The position numbers were made by a program, and so were the translations under genes. DNA of 64,000 bases from Saccharothrix ecbatanensis (GTDB lineage: Bacteria > Actinomycetota > Actinomycetes > Mycobacteriales > Pseudonocardiaceae), in the NCBI RefSeq assembly GCF_014205015.1, contig NZ_JACHMO010000001.1:4712001-4776000 (forward strand). The letters run 5' to 3'. Positions 43,070-51,547 of this stretch are shown here, piece by piece. The notes beneath the pieces were generated by a model. The model saw only the letters and a list, made by a program, of their open reading frames with translations. It was not told the origin of the DNA and made no database searches. The stretch's first letter is position 1; each line of letters starts with the position of its first letter.

Positions 43070-43845
43070 TTCACTCCCCTGTCCAAAGTGGCCCTGCCCG
43101 AAGCAGCGCCGACCAGCGCGGCGAACAAGCGGTCGTCCTCGGTGTCGGCCTCCGGGTGCGACTGCACGCCGAGCACGAACCGCGCACCCGGCAGCTCCAC
43201 CGCCTCCACCGTCCCGTCCGGCGCGCCCGCGACCACCCGCAGACCGTCACCGACGATGTCCAACGCCTGGTGGTGGTGGCAGTGCACGGTGGTGGCCAGA
43301 CCGACGACCTCCGCCAGCCGCGAACCGGGCGCCACCGCGATGCCGGTGTGCTCGAACACCGCCGGCGCCGGGTTGTGGCCCTCCACGTGCTGGACGAGCG
43401 TGCCGCCCAACGCCACGTTGAGCACCTGCATCCCCCGGCACACCGCGAGCAGCGGCAGGTCCAGCTTCAACGCCGCACGGGCCAGCCCCAGCTCTGCCGC
43501 GTCCCGCTCCGGTCGCGCCGGACCGGTGCGCGGGTCGCGTGGCCGCCCGTACAGCGCCGGGTCCACGTCCGCGCCGCCCGCCAGCACCAGGCCGTCCAGG
43601 AACGCGATGGCGTCCGCGTCCCACTCGCCGACCGGCGGCAGCAGCACGGGGTTGCCGCCCGCGCGCACGACCGAGTCGAGGTAGTCCCGGTGCAGCACCG
43701 CCGCCTCCACGTCCCACACGCCGAACCGTGCGCGTTCCAGGTACGTGCTGACGCCGATCAACGGCCTGCCACCCCGACCGCCAGAGCCGCCAGACCCGAC
43801 AGAGACGACAGGGCCGCCAGAGCCGCTAGAGCCGTTCGAAACCAC
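43066..43845 (-). CDS. Gamma-glutamyl amide hydrolase (class I amidotransferase, PuuD-like)
   Basis: Class I glutamine-amidotransferase-like hydrolase (259 residues) with nucleophile Cys in AVCRGMQVLN, the His-Glu pair in VQSHPEAD, and GGADVDPALYG, as in PuuD. It frees the acid product and glutamate from a gamma-glutamyl conjugate. The first 25 residues are a Gly/Ser repeat encoded by a 9-bp DNA repeat, and the fold begins at RPLIGVSTY, so the true start may be later than GTG 43845. Confidence 0.88.
   Translation of the reverse strand: MVSNGSSGSGGPVVSVGSGGSGGRGGRPLIGVSTYLERARFGVWDVEAAVLHRDYLDSVVRAGGNPVLLPPVGEWDADAIAFLDGLVLAGGADVDPALYGRPRDPRTGPARPERDAAELGLARAALKLDLPLLAVCRGMQVLNVALGGTLVQHVEGHNPAPAVFEHTGIAVAPGSRLAEVVGLATTVHCHHHQALDIVGDGLRVVAGAPDGTVEAVELPGARFVLGVQSHPEADTEDDRLFAALVGAASGRATLDRGVK
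43778..43831. repeat. 9-bp tandem array covering the ligase stop and amidotransferase start
   Basis: Six 9-bp units (CCGCCAGAG and variants) in perfect register. The last, CCGCTAGAG, contains the stop codon of the glutamine-synthetase-like gene (CTA at 43826-43828, reverse strand). On the reverse strand the array encodes the Gly/Ser-rich N-terminus of the amidotransferase. Confidence 0.85.
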
Positions 43846-45166
43846 GGATGCGCTCCCAATCCGTCACCGACGAGTCGAACGCGGCCAGCTCCACCCGGGC
43901 CGCGTTGAGGTAGTGGTCGACCACGTCCTGCCCGAACGACTCCCGCGCCAGCTCGCTCTTCGCCAGCAACGACGCGGCGTCACGCAGGGTGGCGGGCACG
44001 GTGGGCTTGTCGGAGCCGTAGGCGTTGCCGATGAACTCGTCCTCCAGCGGCAGCTCGTTGTCCACGCCGTGCAGACCGGCCGCGATCAGCGCGGCGACGG
44101 CCAGGTACGGGTTCACGTCACCGCCCGGCACCCGGTTCTCGAACCGCAGCGACTGCCCGTGCCCGACCACGCGCAGCGCGCACGTCCGGTTGTCCTTGCC
44201 CCACGCCACCGCCGTCGGCGCGAAGCTGCCCGGCACGAACCGCTTGTAGGAGTTGATGTTCGGGGCCAGGAAGTACGTCAGCTCGCGCAGCGCGGCCAAC
44301 TGGCCGGCGAGGAAGTGCTCCATCAGCTTCGACATGCCGCGACCCTCGGCGAACACCGGCTCGCCGTCGTCCGAACGCAGGCTGAGGTGGATGTGGCACG
44401 AGCTGCCCTCGCGCTCGTTGTACTTCGCCATGAACGTCAGCGACTTGCCCTGCTGCGCCGCGATCTCCTTGGCGCCGGTCTTGTAGATGCTGTGGTTGTC
44501 GCACGTCGCCAGCGCCTCGGTGTAGCGGAACGCGATCTCGTGCTGGCCCGGGTTGCACTCGCCCTTGGCCGACTCGACCACCATGCCCGCGCCCGCCATG
44601 TTGTTGCGGATGGCGCGCAGCAGCGGCTCGATGCGCGCGGTGCCCAGCAGCGAGTAGTCCACGTTGTACTGATTAGCCGGGGTGAGGCCCCGGTAACCGC
44701 GATCCCAGGCGTCCTCGAACGTGTTGTCGAAGACGATGAACTCCAGCTCCGTGCCCACGAACGCGCGCAGCCCGCGTTCGGCGAGCCGGTCGAGCTGGCG
44801 CTTGAGGATCTGGCGCGGTGAGGCGACCACCGGCCCGCCGTCCTCCCAGACCAGGTCGCACATGACCAGCGCGGTGCCCTCGTGCCACGGCACGCGGCGC
44901 AGGGTGGAGAGGTCGGGGCGCATCACGAAGTCGCCGTAACCGCTGTCCCACGACGACATGGCGTAACCGCCGACCGTGTTCATCTCGACGTCCACGGCCA
45001 GCAGGTAGTTGCAGCCCTCGGCGGAGTGCGGCAGGACGACGTCCACGAAGTACCGCGCGGCGCAGCGCTTGCCCTGGAGGCGGCCCTGCATGTCGACGAC
45101 GGCGACCAGCACCGTGTCGACCTCCCCGGCGTCCACGAGCACGCGCAACTCCTCCACGGCGAGCAT
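43826..45166 (-). CDS. Glutamine-synthetase-like gamma-glutamyl-amine ligase (GlnA4/PuuA-like)
   Basis: A 446-residue GS-fold ligase. The ATP/metal motifs are GTELEFIVFD, ESAKGECNPGQHEI, KYNEREGSSCHIHLSL and NINSYKRFVPGSFAPTA. True GlnA would show other signatures (an adenylylation loop), and the gene sits with an amidotransferase, aldehyde dehydrogenase and amine permease, so it more likely glutamylates an amine. In Streptomyces, GlnA3 acts on polyamines and GlnA4 on ethanolamine; the ethanolamine-type permease next door favours GlnA4-like. ATG 45166 has GGAGG 8 bases upstream. Confidence 0.88.
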   Translation of the reverse strand: MLAVEELRVLVDAGEVDTVLVAVVDMQGRLQGKRCAARYFVDVVLPHSAEGCNYLLAVDVEMNTVGGYAMSSWDSGYGDFVMRPDLSTLRRVPWHEGTALVMCDLVWEDGGPVVASPRQILKRQLDRLAERGLRAFVGTELEFIVFDNTFEDAWDRGYRGLTPANQYNVDYSLLGTARIEPLLRAIRNNMAGAGMVVESAKGECNPGQHEIAFRYTEALATCDNHSIYKTGAKEIAAQQGKSLTFMAKYNEREGSSCHIHLSLRSDDGEPVFAEGRGMSKLMEHFLAGQLAALRELTYFLAPNINSYKRFVPGSFAPTAVAWGKDNRTCALRVVGHGQSLRFENRVPGGDVNPYLAVAALIAAGLHGVDNELPLEDEFIGNAYGSDKPTVPATLRDAASLLAKSELARESFGQDVVDHYLNAARVELAAFDSSVTDWERIRGFERL

Positions 45167-45293
45167 CCGCAGTACCTCCAAAGGTATGTCAGCGAGCCAT
45201 TGGACGGCTCATCTTGACACCATCAGGTGGTCCGCGCCACCCTCCAACCACCCTCCAAAGGAGCGCGACTGACCCATTAGGGAGCGAGCGCAG

Positions 45294-46712
45294 ATGGCCA
45301 AGCACGTCGAGTACGAGAAGGTGGGCAGCGATTACCTGGAGCACCGGCAGCTGAAGCGGGGCGCCGCGGGCTGGGTGCTGTTGGCTGGACTGGGTGTCTC
45401 CTACGTCATCTCCGGCGACTTCGCCGGGTGGAACTTCGGCATCGCGCAGGGCGGTTGGGGCGGGCTTCTCGTCGCGACGATCCTGATGGGCGCGATGTAC
45501 ACGTGCATGGTGTTCGGCCTGGCCGAACTGGCCGCCGCGCTGCCGGTCGCGGGCGGCGGTTACGGCTTCGCGCGACGTGCGCTCGGGCCGTTGGGCGGGT
45601 TCGCCACCGGTATCGCGATCCTCATCGAGTACGCCATGGCGCCGGCGGCCATCGCGGTGTTCATCGGCGGGTACGTGGAGACGCTGGGGCTGTTCGGGCT
45701 GACCAACTCGTGGCCGGTGTACCTGGTGTGCTTCCTGATCTTCGTCGGGGTGCACCTGTACGGCGTGGGCGAGGCGTTGCGGCTGATGTTCGTGATCACC
45801 GGTGTCGCGGTGGTGGCGCTGGCCGTGTTCGTGATCGGCATGATCCCGAAGTTCGACTCGGCGAAGCTGTTCGACCTGGCCGAGGGCGGCGGTTTCCTGC
45901 CGTTCGGGGTGACGGGCGCGCTGGGCGCGTTGGTGTTCGGCATCTGGTTCTTCCTCGGTGTCGAGGGCGTGCCGTTGGCGGCGGAGGAGGCGCGCGACCC
46001 GAAGCGCGACATGCCGCGCGGCATCATCGCCGCGATGCTGGTCCTGCTGGTGTTCGCGGGCACGATCCTGGTGTTCGCGCCTGGCGGTGCCGGGTCGGAG
46101 GTGTTGAAGGGGTCGGACAACCCGCTGCCGGCGGCGGTGCGCGCGGCGTACGGCGGGGACAACCTGCTCGCGCAGGTGGTGAACTACGTCGGCCTGGCCG
46201 GGTTGGTGGCCAGCTTCTTCTCGCTGATCTACGCCTACTCGCGGCAGTTGTTCGCGTTGTCGCGCGCCGGTTACCTGCCGCGGTGGCTGTCGCGCACCGG
46301 GAAGCGCAAGACGCCGTACCTGGCGCTGGTCGTGCCGGGTGCGATCGGGTTCGTGCTGGCAGCGGTGACGCGGGACGGCGCGTTGCTGATCAACATCGCG
46401 GTGTTCGGCGCGGCGCTGTCGTACGTGCTCATGATGGTGTCGCACATCGTGCTGCGCGTGCGCGAGCCCGGGTTGGAGCGGCCGTACCGGACGCCGGGCG
46501 GCATCGCCACGACCGGTGTGGCGCTGGTGCTCGCCGTGGCGGCGGTGGTGGCGACGTTCTTCGTGGACGAACTGGCGGCCGGCATCACGGCGGGCATCGT
46601 CGTGGTGGCGTTGGCCTACTTCTGGTTCTACAGCCGCCACCACCTGGTGGCCTCGGCGCCCGAGGAGGAGTTCGCCGCGATCGCGCAGGCGGAGGAGGAG
46701 CTGAAGGACTGA
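45294..46712 (+). CDS. APC-superfamily ethanolamine-type permease
   Basis: Twelve-helix amino acid/polyamine/organocation permease (472 residues). The N-terminal signature LEHRQLKRGAAGWVLLAGLG with VSYVISGDFAGWNFG, and PVAGGGYGFARRALGPLGGF, match ethanolamine permeases more than amino acid carriers. It is divergent from the gamma-glutamyl ligase cluster and likely brings in its substrate. The C-terminal tail is acidic and cytoplasmic. Confidence 0.9.
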   Translation: MAKHVEYEKVGSDYLEHRQLKRGAAGWVLLAGLGVSYVISGDFAGWNFGIAQGGWGGLLVATILMGAMYTCMVFGLAELAAALPVAGGGYGFARRALGPLGGFATGIAILIEYAMAPAAIAVFIGGYVETLGLFGLTNSWPVYLVCFLIFVGVHLYGVGEALRLMFVITGVAVVALAVFVIGMIPKFDSAKLFDLAEGGGFLPFGVTGALGALVFGIWFFLGVEGVPLAAEEARDPKRDMPRGIIAAMLVLLVFAGTILVFAPGGAGSEVLKGSDNPLPAAVRAAYGGDNLLAQVVNYVGLAGLVASFFSLIYAYSRQLFALSRAGYLPRWLSRTGKRKTPYLALVVPGAIGFVLAAVTRDGALLINIAVFGAALSYVLMMVSHIVLRVREPGLERPYRTPGGIATTGVALVLAVAAVVATFFVDELAAGITAGIVVVALAYFWFYSRHHLVASAPEEEFAAIAQAEEELKD

Positions 46713-46822
46713 CCGGCGTGGAGCCGGGTGGCGCGCGGCCACCCGGTTCCACCGATCGTGGAACGCAAGTCCTCCCGGAAGTGGGCACCCCTGGACGGGG
46801 CACCGACGAACAGGAGGCAACC

Positions 46823-47293
46823 ATGACACCCAGGATGATCACGGCCGGAGCGGCCGTCGCGGCACTGCTCGTCACGACCGCCCCGGTCACCACGGCCACC
46901 GCCGCCCCCATCTACGAGCAGCAGGTCTTCGCGCTGACGAACACCGAGCGGACGGCGGCCGGGTGCCCGGCGCTGGCGTCGAGCGCGCAACTGGACGCGG
47001 CGGCGCGCAGGCACACCGTCGAGATGGCGCGGACCGGCAACTTCAGCCATACCGGCGTGGACGGCAGCACGCCCGCGCAGCGCGTCACCGACGCCGGCTA
47101 CCGGTACCGGATCGTCGCGGAGAACATCGCGGCCGGCCAGACGTCGGCGGAAGAGGTCGTCCGGGCGTGGATGAACAGCGCGAGCCACCGGGCGAACATC
47201 GTGAACTGCGAGTTGCGCGACCTCGGCGTCGGCTACGCCGTGGACAGGAACAACAAGCCTTACTGGACCCAGGACTTCGGCGCCCCGGGGTGA
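46823..47293 (+). CDS. Secreted CAP-domain (SCP-like) protein
   Basis: Extracellular CAP/PR-1 fold protein (156 residues): signal peptide (MITAGAAVAALLVTTAPVTTATA), then LTNTERTAAGCPAL, the cavity histidine in GNFSHTGVDGSTPAQRV, and AWMNSASHRANIVN with the second His. AGGAGG lies 5 bases before the ATG. CAP proteins are secreted in many actinomycetes, with mostly unknown activity. Confidence 0.88.
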   Translation: MTPRMITAGAAVAALLVTTAPVTTATAAPIYEQQVFALTNTERTAAGCPALASSAQLDAAARRHTVEMARTGNFSHTGVDGSTPAQRVTDAGYRYRIVAENIAAGQTSAEEVVRAWMNSASHRANIVNCELRDLGVGYAVDRNNKPYWTQDFGAPG

Positions 47294-47388
47294 CCGTCCC
47301 CGTCACGGGGGTGACCGTCCCGAAGGGAATCGCACCGGCGGGAGGCCGGGCACGTGCTGCCGGCAGTGCTCCCTGGCAGGATCAGGGC

Positions 47389-48252
47389 GTGAGTGACATT
47401 CAACGTGTTGGAGTGGTGGGCTCGGGCCTGATGGGCTCCGGCATCGCCGAGGTCTGCGCGCGCGCGGGGCTCGACGTGCTGGTGGCCGAGGTCAACCCGG
47501 ACGCCACCGAAGCCGCGCGAGGGCGGATCGCCTCTTCGCTAGGCAAGGGCGTGCGCAGCGGCAAGCTGTCCGCCGAGGACCGGGACGCCGCACTGGAGCG
47601 CCTCCGGTTCACCACAGACCTCGCCGACTTCGCCGACCGTAACCTGGTCGTGGAAGCCGTCGCGGAAATCGAGCACGTCAAGACCGAGGTGTTCACGACG
47701 CTGGACAAGGTCGTCGCGGACCGGAACGCGATCTTCGCGTCCAACACCTCCTCGATCCCGATCATGAAGCTGGGCATGGCCACCAGCCGGCCCGAGCAGG
47801 TCATCGGAGTGCACTTCTTCAACCCGGTGCCGGTGTTGAAGCTGGTGGAGCTGGTGCCGTCGCTGCTGACCGGCGACCAGACCAAGGCCAGGGCCGAGTC
47901 CTTCGTGACCGGTGTCCTGCACAAGGAGGTCATCCGCTCGCAGGACCGGGCCGGGTTCGTGGTCAACGCCCTGCTGATCCCGTACCTGCTGTCCGCGATC
48001 CGGATGCTGGAGTCCGGGTTCGCCAGCGCCGAGGACATCGACACCGGCATGGTGCTGGGCTGCGCGCACCCGATGGGGCCGCTGCGCCTGGCCGACCTGA
48101 TCGGCCTGGACACCACCAAGGCGATCGCCGAGTCGATGTACGAGGAGTTCAAGGAGCCGCTGTACTCCCCGCCGCCGCTGCTGCTGCGCATGGTGGACGC
48201 GGGGCTGCTGGGCAAGAAGAGCGGGCGCGGGTTCTACGACTACGCGTCCTGA
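47389..48252 (+). CDS. 3-hydroxybutyryl/3-hydroxyacyl-CoA dehydrogenase
   Basis: NAD-dependent 3-hydroxyacyl-CoA dehydrogenase (287 residues). N-terminal Rossmann VGVVGSGLMGSGIAEV, the catalytic His-Glu system around GVHFFNPVPVLKLVELV, and the C-terminal helical domain with DRAGFVVNALLIPYLLSAIRMLE are all present. It reversibly oxidises 3-hydroxybutyryl-CoA. It stands alone with its own terminator. Confidence 0.93.
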   Translation: MSDIQRVGVVGSGLMGSGIAEVCARAGLDVLVAEVNPDATEAARGRIASSLGKGVRSGKLSAEDRDAALERLRFTTDLADFADRNLVVEAVAEIEHVKTEVFTTLDKVVADRNAIFASNTSSIPIMKLGMATSRPEQVIGVHFFNPVPVLKLVELVPSLLTGDQTKARAESFVTGVLHKEVIRSQDRAGFVVNALLIPYLLSAIRMLESGFASAEDIDTGMVLGCAHPMGPLRLADLIGLDTTKAIAESMYEEFKEPLYSPPPLLLRMVDAGLLGKKSGRGFYDYAS

Positions 48253-48674
48253 CCACTCGCCCGCGGGCCGTCGACCACAGTGGTCGGCGGCCCGTTCGCA
48301 TGTCCGGGCAATACCACACGACGCGTGCGGCAGTCACGCCGACAAGATGTCGAACAATTAACAGCAGCATCTTGAATGGCGGGACAAAACATTAGCCGCG
48401 AAACGTTCGACCGTACCTCACGGGGGCACCGGCACAAAATGCCACGATGCGTCATCGAAGATCGTCCGGACATTAGTGCGAAAGACTGACGGACGCCTAG
48501 TCAATAGGCCATTCGGCGTAGTCTTGATTACGGGCGTCCAGCGTAAGGCAACTGATCGACAGAACCCGTGGGCTGCCTTTAGAGTGCCATACGTCACGCT
48601 ACGGCCGACCGGTGGACAAGATTGCTTCGCCTAGCGTAACTTTTCGACTCGCCCCCCACGAGGAGAACCCCGCC
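48253..48674. other. Intergenic region upstream of the prenyltransferase
   Basis: Gene-free stretch of 422 bp. A terminator follows the dehydrogenase. From about 48300 to 48660 the sequence is visibly AT-richer than the flanks, consistent with the promoter of the prenyltransferase-tryptophanase pair. No confident operator seen. Confidence 0.45.
48264..48294 (+). terminator. Terminator of the 3-hydroxyacyl-CoA dehydrogenase gene
   Basis: Stem CGGGCCGTCGACCA / TGGTCGGCGGCCCG (14 bp, one mismatch) with a 3-base loop, 12 bp past the stop codon. Confidence 0.7.
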
Positions 48675-49769
48675 TTGGACCCTCAAGAAGTCTCCATACG
48701 CGATTTCACGGGCCGACAGCTGAGTGCACTTCTGCATTCCGCGGGCATCACGGACAATACCCTTGAATCCGTCGGACTGCTCGCGGACGCACTCGGCCCG
48801 GGTGGCCTGCGCCCGGTTTCCACCAGCCCTGCCTGGCCCTCCGGCGTCGCCGACGACCACACCCCGGTCGAGTTCTCGACGGCGTTCGCGGCGGACGAGT
48901 CCCCGGTCGTCCGCATGATCGTGGAACCCACCGCGAGCAGGCCTTCCCGCACCGCGAACATGGCGGCGGCGCTCGCCTCGCTCGACCGGATCAAGCGGCG
49001 CGGCAACCTGGACACCAGCCGTTTCGACGCCGTTCGGAGCCTGTTCCTGCCGGACGATCCCGGAACGGATTTCACGTTCTGGTATTCACTCGTGTTCCGC
49101 GCCGACGCCGAACCCACGGTGAAGGTCTATTTGAACCCGGACGTGCGCGGCGAGGCTGCCGCCGAAGGGCTCGTGCGCGAGGCGTTGGCCCGGACCGGTT
49201 TCGCCACCGGTTTCCGGACCATGCGGGACAGCGCGATGACCCGGCCAGGGCTTGACAGGTATTCCTTCTTCGCACTCGACCTGGTCGAACAACGGCAGGC
49301 GCGGGTGAAGGTGTACATCTCCCACCACGCCGCGGAAGTAACCGACGTCACTCGTGCGGCTAAGGCGGCGCGCGGGGTGGACGTGGCCAGGGTACCGGAC
49401 TTCTGCCTGCTCACGGGAGGCAGCACCGGAACGTTCGACAAGCGCCCGCTCATTTCCAGCTACACGTTCCTGGACGGCGACGCCGACGCGCCGAGCGGCT
49501 ATTCGCTGTACGTGCCGATCAGGGACTACGTGACCGACGACGAGGAGGCCCGGCGACGGGTGCTCGCGGTGATGGCCAAGTACGACCTCGATCCCACCCG
49601 GTTCGACAACGCGCTGCGCACCGTCGCACGCCGGCCGTTGGACGAGGGCGTCGGCCTGATCGCCCACGTGTCGCTGCGCATGGGCAGGCCGCGCCCCGGA
49701 GTCACCGTCTACCTCTCGTCCGAGGCCTACGACGTGGCGACGCCGCGTTCGATCAGCCTGGCTGTCTAG
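48675..49769 (+). CDS. DMATS-type indole/tryptophan prenyltransferase
   Basis: Aromatic prenyltransferase of the bacterial DMATS/indole family (364 residues), related to IptA and CymD types. The repeated beta-strand pattern of the PT barrel shows as EPTASRPS, TVKVYLNPD, RYSFFALDLVE, RVKVYISHH and SYTFLDGD/GYSLYVPIRDY. It should attach a dimethylallyl group to tryptophan or indole without Mg dependence. TTG 48675 has AGGAG 9 bases upstream; the in-frame GTG at 48612 does not. The stop lies in the left arm of the palindrome that follows. Confidence 0.85.
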   Translation: MDPQEVSIRDFTGRQLSALLHSAGITDNTLESVGLLADALGPGGLRPVSTSPAWPSGVADDHTPVEFSTAFAADESPVVRMIVEPTASRPSRTANMAAALASLDRIKRRGNLDTSRFDAVRSLFLPDDPGTDFTFWYSLVFRADAEPTVKVYLNPDVRGEAAAEGLVREALARTGFATGFRTMRDSAMTRPGLDRYSFFALDLVEQRQARVKVYISHHAAEVTDVTRAAKAARGVDVARVPDFCLLTGGSTGTFDKRPLISSYTFLDGDADAPSGYSLYVPIRDYVTDDEEARRRVLAVMAKYDLDPTRFDNALRTVARRPLDEGVGLIAHVSLRMGRPRPGVTVYLSSEAYDVATPRSISLAV

Positions 49770-49936
49770 GCGGTGTTTCGAAAGCCCGTGTTCGCGATAG
49801 CCGCGCCGGATGCGGCCCCTGGCGGCACGGGCCGAGGGCTCCGATACAACACCGGTATCGGAGCCCTCGTCCCGCACCGCCAGGAACCACCCCGATCACG
49901 ACTCTCATCGAACGAGACTTCCGAAACACCGCCTAG
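49766..49936. mobile_element. MITE-like 171-bp palindromic element
   Basis: Terminal inverted repeats CTAGGCGGTGTTTCG / CGAAACACCGCCTAG are perfect over 15 bp and bounded by CTAG, a common IS5-group target duplication. Inner arms are also symmetric: CCTGGCGG (49818) with CCGCCAGG (49877), and GAGGGCTCCGATAC (49834) with GTATCGGAGCCCTC (49855). The element ends inside the prenyltransferase stop and the tryptophanase ribosome site. It encodes nothing. A very large hairpin of another origin is the alternative. Confidence 0.6.
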
Positions 49937-49944
49937 GAGTCACC

Positions 49945-51312
49945 ATGCCGATCATGGAGCCGTACCGCATCAAGGTCGTGGAGCCCATCCCGATCACCAC
50001 ACGCGCGCACCGCGAGCGCGCGCTGGCCGCCGCCGGGTACAACCCGTTCAACCTCGCCGCCACCGACGTGACGATCGACCTGCTCAGCGACTCGGGCACC
50101 GGCGCCCTGTCCGCCGAGCAGCAGGCGGCGGGCATGCGGGGTGACGAGACCTACGCGGGTGCGCGCTCCTACCACCGGTTCCACGACGTGGTGTCGGAAC
50201 TGACCGGGTACCCGTACGCGTTCCCCGTCCACCAGGGACGCGCGGCCGAGCGGATCCTGTTCACCGCGCTGATCAAGCCCGGTCAGATCAGCGTCAGCAA
50301 CACCCACTTCGACACCACCCGTGCGAACGTCGAGATCGTCGGCGGCGAGGCGGTCGACCTGCCGTGCCGGGCCGCCGACGACCTCGACAGCGACGCGCCG
50401 TTCAAGGGCGACATCGACCTGGAGGCGTTGGAGGCGGTCCTGTCCAGCCGGCGGGACGTCGCCGTCGTGCTGATCACGATCACCAACAACGGTTTCGGCG
50501 GGCAGCCGGTGTCGATGGGCAACATCAAGGCCGCGGGTGAGATCGCCCGCCGCCACGGTGTGCCGTTCTTCCTCGACGCGGCCCGCTTCGCGGAGAACGC
50601 GTGGCTGGTCACGCAGCGGGAGCCGGGCTACGAGAACCACACGCCGCGGCAGGTCGCGGAGGAGGCGTTCCGGCTGTCCGACGGGTGCGTGGCGAGCCTG
50701 AAGAAGGACGCCATCGTCCACATCGGAGGGTTGCTCGGGCTTCGTGACCCGGAGCTGGCGGCCAAGTGCGAGTCGCTGCTGATCGCGACCGAGGGCTTCC
50801 GCACGTACGGCGGTCTGTCCGGCCGCGACCTGGAGATGCTGGCGCAGGGGCTGCGGGAGGTGACCGACCCGGAGTACCTGCGGGCTCGGGCCGACGCGAC
50901 CTCGTACGTGGCTTCGCTCGCGGCGGCGGCGGGCGTCGACAGCGTGCGGCCGACCGGGGTGCACGCGGTGTACCTCAACGCCGGACGCCTGCTGACGCAC
51001 CTGCCGCCGAGCCAGTTCCCGGGGTTCGCCCTGGCCAGCGAGCTGTACCTGGCGGGCGGCATCCGGTGCGCCGAGCTGGGTTCGCTGTACCTCGGCGAAC
51101 TGGACGACGTGGGTGAACTGCTGAAGCCCGCGCCGTACGAACTGGTCCGCCTCGCCATCCCGCGGCGGGTCTACACGCAGAGCCACCTGGAGTACGTCGG
51201 CGAGACGTTGGCGGAGATCGCGAAGGAGCCCGAGCGGGTGCCGGGATACCGGTTGACGCACGCGCCGAAGCTGTTGCGGCACTTCAACTGCAAGCTCGCG
51301 CCGGTGGTGTAG
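49945..51312 (+). CDS. tnaA: Tryptophanase / beta-eliminating lyase
   Basis: PLP beta-eliminating lyase (455 residues) of the tryptophanase/tyrosine phenol-lyase family. Features: DLLSDSGTGALS, GDETYAGARSY, PVHQGRAAE, TNNGFGGQPVSM, FFLDAARFAENAW, the PLP lysine region SLKKDAIVHIGG, and EGFRTYGGLSGRDLE. It would release indole from tryptophan. AGGAG ends 5 bases before the ATG and is supplied by the right end of the palindromic element. Pairing with a prenyltransferase suggests prenyl-indole biosynthesis. Confidence 0.9.
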   Translation: MPIMEPYRIKVVEPIPITTRAHRERALAAAGYNPFNLAATDVTIDLLSDSGTGALSAEQQAAGMRGDETYAGARSYHRFHDVVSELTGYPYAFPVHQGRAAERILFTALIKPGQISVSNTHFDTTRANVEIVGGEAVDLPCRAADDLDSDAPFKGDIDLEALEAVLSSRRDVAVVLITITNNGFGGQPVSMGNIKAAGEIARRHGVPFFLDAARFAENAWLVTQREPGYENHTPRQVAEEAFRLSDGCVASLKKDAIVHIGGLLGLRDPELAAKCESLLIATEGFRTYGGLSGRDLEMLAQGLREVTDPEYLRARADATSYVASLAAAAGVDSVRPTGVHAVYLNAGRLLTHLPPSQFPGFALASELYLAGGIRCAELGSLYLGELDDVGELLKPAPYELVRLAIPRRVYTQSHLEYVGETLAEIAKEPERVPGYRLTHAPKLLRHFNCKLAPVV

Positions 51313-51521
51313 TCCGACGGTCGGCTCGTGGTTCTTCTCGGGACCACGAGCCGCTGGCGAGGTGCGCCTCACGATCTTCGCGGAGCTGCGTGCCATGCCG
51401 GGCGAGTGGGGTTTCACGAAGCGCCGCAGTACCGACGCCGCAGCCATACCCCCACCGCGGGCTATCCACAGGCACCGCGCACAGTGCCCGAATTGTCGGC
51501 CCCAGCCGGCAGAATCAAGAC

Positions 51522-51545
51522 AGGGGTCCCCTGCGGGGGACCCCT
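51522..51545 (+). terminator. Strong hairpin downstream of tryptophanase
   Basis: Perfect 10-bp stem AGGGGTCCCC / GGGGACCCCT with a 4-base loop. It is about 210 bp past the tnaA stop and just before the 44-bp repeat array, so it may serve as terminator in either direction. Confidence 0.6.
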
Positions 51546-51547
51546 GC

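Noticed and set aside
45219..45231. ACCA-N5-TGGT dyad between the ligase and permease as a GntR operator
   Set aside because: Only four paired bases per arm, in the opposite order to common FadR-type sites.
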